Shown here one piece after another: positions 56,442 through 64,000 of a stretch of 64,000 bases of DNA. Source of the stretch: Roseiarcus sp963820095 (GTDB lineage Bacteria > Pseudomonadota > Alphaproteobacteria > Rhizobiales > Beijerinckiaceae); contig CAWFZA010000008.1 of assembly GCA_963820095.1 (NCBI GenBank), positions 372,001 to 436,000 of the forward strand, read 5' to 3'. The notes under the pieces were generated by a model that saw only the letters and a program-made list of their open reading frames with translations, made no database searches and was not told the DNA's origin. Made by a program: the position numbers and the translations under genes. Positions within the stretch are counted from its first letter, which is position 1, and every line of letters starts with the position of its first letter.

Positions 56442-59400
56442 ATGGATGTCGCGGCTTGGTTAGGGAGCCTCGGCCTCGGCCGGTACGAGACGGCGTTCCG
56501 CGACGGCGCGGTCGGCGTGGATGTTCTGCCAGACCTGACCGACGGCGACCTTGCGGAGCTCGGCGTCAACCTCGGAGACCGCAAGCGCCTGCTCAAGGCG
56601 ATTGCCAGGCTGGGCTCCGCCGAACCGCCAAAGCGGGCGGCCGACACGCGGTCCTCGTCAATGGACGACGCCGAGCGTCGGCCTATCACTGTCTTGTTCT
56701 GCGACCTTGTCGGCTCGACCACGATCGCAGCCAAGCTCGACCCTGAGGACTGGCGCAGCCTCGTCGGGTCATACCTCGACGCAGCGTCGGCGGCGGTCGA
56801 GAGGCTTGGCGGCCGTGTGCAGGATACGTTCGGCGACGGCCTGATGGTTCTGTTTGGCTATCCGCAAGCGCAGGAGAATGACGCCGAACGCGCCGTGCGC
56901 GCGGCGCTCGCCATTCAGCGGGCGCTCGACGATCTCAACGCTGCGAACGCCAACAACGACGCGCCGCGGCTGGTGGCGCGGATCGGCCTCGAATCCGGCC
57001 AGGTCGTGGTGGACGCGACCGGCGCCGTCTTCGGCGAGGCGCCCAACGTCGCGGCGCGGGTGCAAGGCCTCGCCGAACCGGGGTCGGTCCTGGTCACGGC
57101 GGACGTGCAGCGCCAGATCGCCGGGCTATTTGTCGCAGAAGATCGCGGCGTGCACGAGCTCAAAGGCGTGCCGTCGCCGGTGGCGCTCTACCGCATCGTA
57201 CGGGCGAGCGGCGGCGGGCGGCGGGGCGGCGGCCGGGCGCTGACGCCGCTCGTCGGACGCGCGGAGGAGCTCGAACGACTCGGCCGGCGCTGGGAGCGCG
57301 CCCGTTCCGGCGAGGGCCAGTTCGTCCTCGTGGTGGGCGAGCCGGGCATCGGGAAGTCGCGATTGATCGAGGAGTTTCACACCGAGCTTGGCGAGACGCC
57401 TCACACATGGGTGGAATGGTCATCATCGCAGCTCCTGCAAAACACGCCGCTCCATCCAATCGTGGAATGGGGCCGCTTGCGGTTTGGCGGCGCCGAGGCG
57501 GCCGACGGACGACGGCTCGCCGATCTCGAGAGCGCTCTCCGGTCAGTCGGCCTCGACGCAGCCGAGTACGCCCCGATGCTCGCTCTATTGGACGAGGGTC
57601 TGAGCAGCGAGGAGCGCCAGGGTCGATTCGCGCCCGAAGAACTGCGGCGCCGACAGCTGGCGGCGATAACGGCCTGGGTTCTGGCGGGCGCGCGGTCGCA
57701 ACCGGCCGTGCTGGCCTTCGAGGACTTGCACTGGGCCGATCCGACCTCACTCGATCTCATGAGCGCGCTCGCCGAGCGGGGCGGTGAGGCGCCGCTCCTG
57801 GTCATTGCGACCACACGCCCGGAGTTCCGCGCGCCCTGGACGATGGGCCCCCATCATAGCGTCATCTCTGTGGCGCCTCTCGATCGAGGCGAGGTCGCGC
57901 GCATGGTCATCCAGCTGGCTTCGGGTCATGCGCTGTCTCAAGAGGTGGTTGAAGGGGTGAGCGAGCGCAGTGGCGGCGTGCCCCTGTTTGTCGAGGAAGT
58001 CACGCGCCTGCTTCTCGAGCGCAGCGCAGAGGGACAGGCGCCCGCCATCCCGTCGACTTTCCAGCAGTCGCTCGCCGCCCGCCTCGACCGGCTTGGGACG
58101 GCTCGGGAGATCGCGCAGATCGGCGCCGTGCTCGGACGCGACTTTCCCCATGCGCTTCTTGAAGCCGTCGCCGACCTTGAAGAAGGCGAACTCCGGTCAG
58201 CCTTGGAGCGTCTTACTGAAGCCGACATCCTTTTCATCGAGGGGGATGGGCCCCGCCCGAGCTACCGCTTCAGGCACGTGCTGATCCAGGACGCGGCCTA
58301 CGACAGCCTCTTGAAGAGCCGCCGGCGAGCGCTGCACCAGCGCGCCGCCGAACTCCTGCGCGACAACCCCGAGCGCGCGGCCACGGAGCCCGAGGTGGTC
58401 GCCCGACATTTCACCGAGGCCGGCCTCGATGATTTCGCGATTGAATGGTGGGGCAAGGCAGGAGATCAAGCGCTGCATCGCTCGGCCTTTCAGGAAGCAA
58501 TCGCCCATCTCGGCAAGGCGATCGCCATGGCCGACAAGGCGGACGCGGCGCCGTCGCGCGCGACAGGCCGCTCGGGCCTGGCGAGTCCGCGGCTCACGCA
58601 ACTTCACGTCGCCTACGGCAACGCTCTGATCGCGGCGCGCGGCTATGCGGCGCCGGAAACGACCGAAGCGTTCGCCAGAGCTCGCGAGTCTGCCGCTGGC
58701 GACAACAATGCAACCGAGAGATTGGCGGCCATCTACGGCCTGTGGCTCGGCGGCTACGTGCGCGGCGAACTTCCGCCGATGAGAGCTCACGCTCAAACCT
58801 TCCTTGACGAGGTCGCGGAGAGACCCAATTCGCCGGAGGTCGCCGTCGCGCATCGCGTCGCGGGAATCACCTGCTGGTTTGCCGGAGGATATCGCGACGC
58901 GCGGACTCACTTTGCAAAGTCGCTCGAAGCCTTTCAGCCGGGCCGTGACGATGATCTCGCCTTTCGCTTCGGCTTCGACCCTGGCGTGGGGGCGATGGCC
59001 TATTTGGCGTTTGCGTTGTGGCCGCTAGGAGAAATCGATCGCGCGATTTCGCTCATCCAGAGCATGCAGAAGCGGGCCACGGAAATCACCCATGCCGGCA
59101 CGCTCGCATTCACGAGATTGCAGACGGCCTTGTTCGAATTGATGCGCGGCGATGATCCCGCGCGCGCCGAGCCAAGCGCCTCGGAGCTCGCCCGCCTCGC
59201 GCGTGAGCACAAGCTTCCCTTCTTTGGCGCCTGCGCTGCCTTTCTCGAGGGCTGGGTGAAAGAACGCGGAGGCGCGCCCGGCGGGTTGGAGGACATGCGC
59301 CGCGCCATCGAGGCGGTGCGCCAACAGAAGGTTCTCACGTTTCTTGACCTGGGGTCCATCGCTTTGGCCGCGGCGGAAGCAAGGGCTGGTGATCCCGACC

Positions 59401-59756
59401 GGGCGATCGGCCTCCTTGACGAGGCGCTGGCGACGGACGAGCGTGCGGGCTGTCGCACGTTCGAAGCCGAACTGCAGCGAGCGCGCGGAGAAATCCTCCT
59501 GCAGCGCGATCCGAGCAGCCCCGCGCCGGCGGAAGACGCCTTTCTGGCCGCCATTGCCGTCGCAAAAGAGCAAGGCGCGCGCAGCTTCGAACTGCGCGCG
59601 GCGCTGCCGCTGGCCAAGCTCTACAGTGCAACCCGTCGGCCCGTCAGGGCGCAGGCCATTCTTGCCTCTGCGCTCCAAGGATTTTCGCTAACCCCGAAGT
59701 TTCGGGAAATGCAGGAGGCGTTAGAAATCGTCGCCGCCGTCGAGCGAAGCCCGTGA
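56442..59756 (+). CDS. SAM domain-class III adenylate/guanylate cyclase-AAA ATPase-TPR protein
   Basis: An intact 1104-residue multidomain signalling protein. Residues 1-62 are a sterile-alpha-motif domain (VAAWLGSLGLGRYETAFRDG). Residues about 80-260 are a class III cyclase domain: TVLFCDLVGSTTIA, RVQDTFGDGLMVLFGYP (metal Asp residues), and FGEAPNVAARVQGLA, which keeps the Asn and Arg of the transition state. A P-loop ATPase module starts at about residue 300 (VVGEPGIGKSRLIEEF, with LAFEDLHWADPTSLDLM). The C-terminal 500 residues are helical TPR-like repeats. No membrane segment is visible. It probably makes cAMP in response to an unknown input; the AAA/TPR part resembles MalT-type STAND ATPases. 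Confidence 0.92.
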   Translation: MDVAAWLGSLGLGRYETAFRDGAVGVDVLPDLTDGDLAELGVNLGDRKRLLKAIARLGSAEPPKRAADTRSSSMDDAERRPITVLFCDLVGSTTIAAKLDPEDWRSLVGSYLDAASAAVERLGGRVQDTFGDGLMVLFGYPQAQENDAERAVRAALAIQRALDDLNAANANNDAPRLVARIGLESGQVVVDATGAVFGEAPNVAARVQGLAEPGSVLVTADVQRQIAGLFVAEDRGVHELKGVPSPVALYRIVRASGGGRRGGGRALTPLVGRAEELERLGRRWERARSGEGQFVLVVGEPGIGKSRLIEEFHTELGETPHTWVEWSSSQLLQNTPLHPIVEWGRLRFGGAEAADGRRLADLESALRSVGLDAAEYAPMLALLDEGLSSEERQGRFAPEELRRRQLAAITAWVLAGARSQPAVLAFEDLHWADPTSLDLMSALAERGGEAPLLVIATTRPEFRAPWTMGPHHSVISVAPLDRGEVARMVIQLASGHALSQEVVEGVSERSGGVPLFVEEVTRLLLERSAEGQAPAIPSTFQQSLAARLDRLGTAREIAQIGAVLGRDFPHALLEAVADLEEGELRSALERLTEADILFIEGDGPRPSYRFRHVLIQDAAYDSLLKSRRRALHQRAAELLRDNPERAATEPEVVARHFTEAGLDDFAIEWWGKAGDQALHRSAFQEAIAHLGKAIAMADKADAAPSRATGRSGLASPRLTQLHVAYGNALIAARGYAAPETTEAFARARESAAGDNNATERLAAIYGLWLGGYVRGELPPMRAHAQTFLDEVAERPNSPEVAVAHRVAGITCWFAGGYRDARTHFAKSLEAFQPGRDDDLAFRFGFDPGVGAMAYLAFALWPLGEIDRAISLIQSMQKRATEITHAGTLAFTRLQTALFELMRGDDPARAEPSASELARLAREHKLPFFGACAAFLEGWVKERGGAPGGLEDMRRAIEAVRQQKVLTFLDLGSIALAAAEARAGDPDRAIGLLDEALATDERAGCRTFEAELQRARGEILLQRDPSSPAPAEDAFLAAIAVAKEQGARSFELRAALPLAKLYSATRRPVRAQAILASALQGFSLTPKFREMQEALEIVAAVERSP

Positions 59757-59857
59757 TCGGGACTGGCCAGCCTTCTCCAGCATTTGACCCTCTTTTGAAA
59801 TCGTGATTTGTGCGCCGCACGCACTAAATACTGGTTTTCCTAGAGTACGCCCCCGTG

Positions 59858-62503
59858 ATGCGGCCCGAACGATACAACGTGCGCGAATCCGAGGCCAAAT
59901 GGCGCAACGCCTGGGCCGACGCGCAGATCTTCAACACCGAGAACGACGATCCGCGCCCGAAATATTACGTGCTCGAGATGTTCCCCTATCCGTCGGGGCG
60001 CATCCACATGGGCCATGTGCGCAACTACGCGATGGGCGATGTCGTGGCGCGCTATCGGCGGGCGCGCGGCTTCAACGTGCTCCATCCGATGGGCTGGGAC
60101 GCGTTCGGGCTGCCGGCCGAGAACGCCGCCATGCAGAACAACACCAGTCCGAGGACATGGACCTACGCCAATATCGCGGCGATGCGGGCGCAATTGCAGT
60201 CGATGGGGCTCTCGCTCGACTGGTCGCGCGAGATCGCGACTTGCGACCCGAGCTATTACAAGCACCAGCAGAAGCTGTTCCTCGACTTTCTCGACGCCGG
60301 CCTGGTCGCGCGCAAGCAATCGAAGGTCAATTGGGATCCGGTCGACCAGACGGTGCTCGCCAACGAGCAGGTGATCGACGGGCGCGGCTGGCGCTCGGGC
60401 GCGCTCGTCGAGCAGCGTGAGCTCACCCAATGGTTCCTCCGCATTACCGACTATTCGGACGATCTGCTCGCAAGCCTCGATCGTCTCGAGCGCTGGCCGG
60501 AAAAAGTTCGGCTCATGCAGAAGAACTGGATCGGGCGCTCTGAAGGCCTCTCGATCCGGTTCGTCGTCGATCCGGCGACGCTCGGCGCGCTCGAGGGCGA
60601 CGCGGAAGCGCGCGAGCTCGAGATCTACACGACACGGCCCGACACGCTGTTCGGCGCGAAATTCATGGCGATCGCGCCCGATCATCCGCTGGCCGCCGCG
60701 GCGGCTAGGCATGACCCGGCGCTCGCGGCGTTTATCGAGGAGACGCGCAGGATCGGCACGTCGGTCGCCGCGATCGAGACCGCCGAGAAGAAGGGCTACG
60801 ACACCGGCCTCAAGGTTCTGCACCCGTTCGATCCCGAATGGCGCCTGCCCGTCTATGTCGCCAATTTCGTGCTCATGGAATACGGGACGGGCGCGATCTT
60901 CGGCTGCCCGGCCCACGATCAGCGCGACCTCGATTTTGTCCGCGCCTACGGGCTGGGCGTCACCCCGGTGGTGTGCCCGCCCGAGCTCGACCCCGCGAGC
61001 TTCAAAATCGACGATGTCGCCTATGACGGCAACGGGGTGATGATCAATTCGCGCTTTCTCGATGGGCTCACGGTCGAGCAAGCGAAGGAAGAGGTGTCGC
61101 GCCGGCTGGAACAAATCACGCTCGGCGACAAGCCGCAGGCCAAGCGGCAGATCAACTACAAGCTCAGGGACTGGGGCATCTCCCGCCAGCGCTATTGGGG
61201 CTGCCCGATCCCGGTCATCCATTGCCCGACCGACGGCGTCGTGCCGGTTCCCGCCGAGGACCTGCCGGTCAAGCTGCCGGACGACGTGAGCTTCGATCAG
61301 CCCGGCAATCCGCTCGACCGCCATCCGACCTGGAAGCACGTCGCCTGCCCGAAATGCGGTCGCGCGGCGACGCGTGAGACGGACACGATGGACACGTTCG
61401 TCAACTCGTCGTGGTACTTCGTGCGCTTCACCGATCCCCACAACGCCTCGGCGCCGGACGATCCGGCGATGGCCGATCATTGGCTGGCGGTCGACCAGTA
61501 CATCGGCGGCATCGAGCATGCAATTCTGCATCTGCTCTATTCGCGCTTCTTCACCCGCGCCATGAAGAAGTGCGGCTATCTCGATCTCGACGAGCCGTTC
61601 GCCGGGCTCTTCACCCAGGGGATGGTGGTGCACGAGACCTATCGCGGCAAGGACGGCCAGTGGCTCGCGCCTTCGGAAGTGCGCGTCGAAGCGGATGGGA
61701 ACATCCGCCGCGCCTTTCTTCTTGCCGGCGACGAGCCGGTCGAGATCGGTCCGAACGAGAAGATGTCGAAGTCCAAGCGCAACACCATCGATCCGGATGA
61801 GATCATCTCGACCTACGGCGCCGACACGGCCCGGTGGTTCATGCTCTCCAACTCTCCCCCTGAGCGCGACGTGATCTGGACCGAGGCTGGCGTTCAGGGC
61901 GCATTCAAGCAGACGCAACGCCTCTGGCGCTTGATTTGCGACATCGAGCGCATCGTGGGCAGCGAGCGCCCGGGAAAGCCTGCGGTTTGGGGCGACGAGG
62001 GGCAGCGCATCCGCCGGATGGCGCATAATACGCTGGCTAGAATCGAGGACGAGATCGAGCGGCTGCGGTTCAATGTCTGCATCGCCGCCATCTACGAGCT
62101 GGCCAACGAGCTCGGGGCGGCCGTGGGCGCGATCAGCGAGGCGCCGGTCGCCGACGATCTGCGCGCCGCTTTCGCCGAGGCCGGCGACATCCTTGTCCAT
62201 TGCTTTGCCCCGATGATGCCGCATCTGGCGGAAGAATGCTGGGAGGTTCTCGGCCACAAGACCTTCGTCGCCCAGAGCCCCTGGCCGGTCGCCGACCGCA
62301 GCCTCATCGCCTCGGCGGACGTCACCTACGTCGTGCAGGTCAACGGCAAGAAGCGGGGCGAACTTTCGATCGGGCGGGACGCCGATGAGAAACGGGTGGA
62401 GCGCGAGGCTCTTGCCCTCGACGCGGTTAAGCGGGCGATGGATAATAGGCGCCCCCGCAGGGTGATCATCGTGCCGCGCAGGATCGTCAATGTCGTCATC
62501 TAA
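59858..62503 (+). CDS. leuS: Leucyl-tRNA synthetase
   Basis: An intact 881-residue class I aminoacyl-tRNA synthetase. The HIGH-type motif is in FPYPSGRIHMGHVRNYAMGD at about residue 50. The CP1 editing domain is in the middle (ETAEKKGYDTG, GTGAIFGCPAHDQRD), then WGISRQRYWGCPIPV, a zinc-like CPKCGR, and KMSKS in NEKMSKSKRNTIDPDE at about residue 635. The anticodon-binding and C-terminal domains are complete. The ATG at 59858 is preferred to the GTG at 59855. The stop overlaps the lptE start by 14 bases. Confidence 0.98.
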   Translation: MRPERYNVRESEAKWRNAWADAQIFNTENDDPRPKYYVLEMFPYPSGRIHMGHVRNYAMGDVVARYRRARGFNVLHPMGWDAFGLPAENAAMQNNTSPRTWTYANIAAMRAQLQSMGLSLDWSREIATCDPSYYKHQQKLFLDFLDAGLVARKQSKVNWDPVDQTVLANEQVIDGRGWRSGALVEQRELTQWFLRITDYSDDLLASLDRLERWPEKVRLMQKNWIGRSEGLSIRFVVDPATLGALEGDAEARELEIYTTRPDTLFGAKFMAIAPDHPLAAAAARHDPALAAFIEETRRIGTSVAAIETAEKKGYDTGLKVLHPFDPEWRLPVYVANFVLMEYGTGAIFGCPAHDQRDLDFVRAYGLGVTPVVCPPELDPASFKIDDVAYDGNGVMINSRFLDGLTVEQAKEEVSRRLEQITLGDKPQAKRQINYKLRDWGISRQRYWGCPIPVIHCPTDGVVPVPAEDLPVKLPDDVSFDQPGNPLDRHPTWKHVACPKCGRAATRETDTMDTFVNSSWYFVRFTDPHNASAPDDPAMADHWLAVDQYIGGIEHAILHLLYSRFFTRAMKKCGYLDLDEPFAGLFTQGMVVHETYRGKDGQWLAPSEVRVEADGNIRRAFLLAGDEPVEIGPNEKMSKSKRNTIDPDEIISTYGADTARWFMLSNSPPERDVIWTEAGVQGAFKQTQRLWRLICDIERIVGSERPGKPAVWGDEGQRIRRMAHNTLARIEDEIERLRFNVCIAAIYELANELGAAVGAISEAPVADDLRAAFAEAGDILVHCFAPMMPHLAEECWEVLGHKTFVAQSPWPVADRSLIASADVTYVVQVNGKKRGELSIGRDADEKRVEREALALDAVKRAMDNRRPRRVIIVPRRIVNVVI

Positions 62504-62999
62504 GGGTCTTGGCGTCCTCGCGGCGCTTGCGGTCGCCGGCTCGCTCGCCGGCTGCTTCCAGCCGCTCTACAGCGAGGCCGCGCATCCGGGACTGGTCGAG
62601 GATCTGCGGGCGATCGAAGTCCTGCCGATCAAGGATCGCATCGGCCATTATCTTGGCGACAATCTGATTACCGATCTGAACGGGACCGGGCAGACGCCGC
62701 CGCCTAAATATCGGCTGACCGTCACCGTCACGACCACCGCGGTGACGCCGACGGTCAGCTCGCTCATCAACGTCGCGACTTCGGCGACCGTGACCGGCGA
62801 CGCTACATATACGCTCAACAAGGTCGACGGCGGCGCTCAAGTTCTGACAGGGGTCGCCACCGCCAACGCCGCCTACGACCGCTCCCAGCAGCGCTACAAC
62901 GATCTGCGCGCCGCGCGAGACGCCGAGATTCGGCTGGCGCGCTCGCTCTCGGACGAGATCTCGCAGCGTCTTGCCGCTGAGCTGGCCGGGAAAACTTGA
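62490..62999 (+). CDS. lptE: LPS-assembly lipoprotein LptE
   Basis: An intact 169-residue predicted outer-membrane lipoprotein. The signal peptide GVLAALAVAGSLAGC has lipobox LAGC with Cys22, followed by FQPLYSEAAH. The body has RLTVTVTTTAVTPTVSSL, ATYTLNKVDGG and an alanine/arginine-rich C-terminal helix (ARSLSDEISQRLAAELAG), as in alphaproteobacterial LptE. It plugs LptD to deliver lipopolysaccharide to the cell surface. Overlap with leuS is the usual arrangement. The usual next gene in related genomes, holA, is not present here. Confidence 0.9.
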   Translation: MSSSKGLGVLAALAVAGSLAGCFQPLYSEAAHPGLVEDLRAIEVLPIKDRIGHYLGDNLITDLNGTGQTPPPKYRLTVTVTTTAVTPTVSSLINVATSATVTGDATYTLNKVDGGAQVLTGVATANAAYDRSQQRYNDLRAARDAEIRLARSLSDEISQRLAAELAGKT

Positions 63000-63018
63000 T
63001 GAACGCCGCGGCTGGGAT

Positions 63019-63109
63019 CGTCATCGCGAGGAGCGCAGCGACGCGGCGATCCAGGAGATCGGAGGACGCCCTTCGGCCTCTGGATTGCTTCGCTTGGCTC
63101 GCAATGACG
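63019..63109. repeat. 91-bp palindromic intergenic repeat
   Basis: Outer arms CGTCATCGCGAG (63019-63030) and CTCGCAATGACG (63098-63109) are inverted with one mismatch. Inner arms around GCGATCCAG and CTGGATTGC also pair. The CGTCATYGCGAG...GCRATCCAG pattern is a dispersed palindromic repeat I recall from many alphaproteobacterial genomes. It lies 20 bases after lptE and could act as a terminator or mRNA-stability element. Confidence 0.75.
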
Positions 63110-63193
63110 GCCTGGGCTCGACCCCATCACGTCATATCCGGGCGCGCGGGCGCGACCCCCGGCGAGCGCCGCGCGCGCAAGCCTTGAAGCGCG

Positions 63194-64000
63194 ATGCTGC
63201 TGTACGTAGGACAACGGATCGCTGTTTTCGTAGCGACGCTCCTCGTCGCCTCGCTGGTCGTGTTCGCGGTCATGCAGATCCTGCCGGGCGATGCGGCTCA
63301 GACCATGCTGGGGCCGACGGCCACGCCCGAGGCGGTCGCGGCGCTGTCGCACAAGCTCGGGCTCGATCTGCCGGCGCCTGTCCGCTACGCGCATTGGATC
63401 GGGGGCGCTTTGCACGGCGATCTCGGCCTCTCTTACGCCTATGGCTCGCCGATTGGTCCCCTGATCGCCTCGAGCCTTGCGGTCAGCGCGCCGCTCGCGC
63501 TGATGGCGATGGCGTTCGCCGCGGTCGTCGGGCTTGCCGCCGGCGTCTACGCCGCGGATCGGCGCGGCCACGCGGGCGACGCGATGGTCATGGGTTTCAG
63601 CCAGATCGGCATCGCCGTGCCGAATTTCTGGCTGGCGATTCTGCTTGTGCTGGTCTTCGCCGTGACGCTGAGGCTGGTTCCGGCCGGCGGATTTCCCGGT
63701 TGGCATGATCCGGCGCGTGCGATTGCCGCCCTCGTCCTTCCGGCGATCGCGCTAGGCGTCGTGCAGGCCGCGATCGTCACGCGCGTGACGCGGTCGGCGG
63801 TGATCGAGGCGCTCAACGAGGACTTCATGCGCACCGCGCGCGCCAAGGGCGTCTCGCGCCGCTCCGCGCTCTGGCGCCATGCGCTGCCGAATGCTTTGAC
63901 GCCGATCCTGACAATCATGGGGCTGCAATTCGCCAACCTGATCGCGGGCGCGATCGTGGTCGAGAACGTATTTGTCCTGCCCGGCCTCGGGCGCCTGATG
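63194..64000 (+). CDS. Peptide/nickel ABC transporter permease, DppB-like (partial, runs off window)
   Basis: 269 codons of an open frame continuing past the window end. It starts LLYVGQRIAVFVATLLVASL (first helix), then VFAVMQILPGDAAQTMLG and the conserved LGLDLPAPVRYAHWIGGALHGDLGLSY, which mark DppB/OppB permeases. The EAA-type loop is FMRTARAKGVSRRSALWRHALPNALTPILT, followed by AGAIVVENVFVLPGLGRL. No break is seen. The remaining permease (DppC-like) and ATPase genes are expected beyond the window. Peptides are the likely substrate, though nickel or opines cannot be excluded. Confidence 0.92.
   Translation, partial: MLLYVGQRIAVFVATLLVASLVVFAVMQILPGDAAQTMLGPTATPEAVAALSHKLGLDLPAPVRYAHWIGGALHGDLGLSYAYGSPIGPLIASSLAVSAPLALMAMAFAAVVGLAAGVYAADRRGHAGDAMVMGFSQIGIAVPNFWLAILLVLVFAVTLRLVPAGGFPGWHDPARAIAALVLPAIALGVVQAAIVTRVTRSAVIEALNEDFMRTARAKGVSRRSALWRHALPNALTPILTIMGLQFANLIAGAIVVENVFVLPGLGRLM

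Noticed and set aside
59840..62257. An 805-codon open frame on the strand opposite leuS
   Set aside because: It lies almost wholly antisense to a clear leuS gene, is arginine- and aspartate-rich and has no family motif. Long antisense frames are expected in GC-rich genes with strong third-position bias.

Overview
The window looks like a chromosomal piece of a GC-rich alphaproteobacterium of the order Hyphomicrobiales (Rhizobiales). The response regulator at 52937-53320 matches rhizobial CpdR almost word for word, and it sits in the usual block with N-formylglutamate amidohydrolase and HisN. A RibBA-like protein with a degenerate cyclohydrolase half and a CIRCE-controlled groESL also fit. The genus cannot be told from the sequence. 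A large share of the genes, including ordinary transport and housekeeping-type genes, are broken by single-base shifts while protein similarity continues in the next frame. I read this mainly as base-level sequence error and give whole-gene spans for these genes.

Layout. 1-2038: a small coiled-coil protein and a PYROXD2-like FAD oxidoreductase. 2079-13548 (minus strand): two ribose-type (CUT2) ABC importers, a PfkB kinase, a LacI regulator, a GATase1-like protein, a BtpA/SgcQ-like protein, two unrecognised small genes and a GntR/UTRA regulator. 13736-20937 (plus strand, divergent from GntR): amidase, third CUT2 importer, M42/M20-like metallopeptidase and a second PfkB kinase, most of them overlapping or touching. 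20938-30756: an AT-richer surface-glycan or modification island with a sulfotransferase, an epimerase, a methyltransferase and two inverted copies of a glycosyltransferase plus methyltransferase-glycosyltransferase pair, with gene debris at both edges.

30757-48601: an HTH-RibBA-like fusion, then a sugar catabolic locus. It holds a fucose/arabinose-isomerase-like protein, a fourth CUT2 importer with its DUF2291 lipoprotein, a DeoR regulator, a CUT1 importer, a DUF5060/DUF4038 (apiosidase-like) hydrolase, a MalK/UgpC ATPase, a two-subunit transketolase and an FGGY kinase. Isomerase, FGGY kinase, split transketolase and an apiosidase-like hydrolase together suggest a branched-pentose (D-apiose-like) route; this is inference. 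A five-base CGAAA motif repeated on a 10-bp phase upstream of the CUT2 genes is a likely DeoR operator.

48712-64000: core genes. These are groESL (convergent with the sugar locus across a bidirectional terminator), two small secreted Tyr/Gly/His-rich proteins, cpdR, N-formylglutamate amidohydrolase, hisN, a large SAM-domain adenylate cyclase/ATPase/TPR protein, leuS and lptE. A palindromic repeat follows, and then the 5' part of a peptide ABC permease that runs off the window. No tRNA, rRNA, CRISPR array, complete insertion sequence, phage or recognised defence system was seen.
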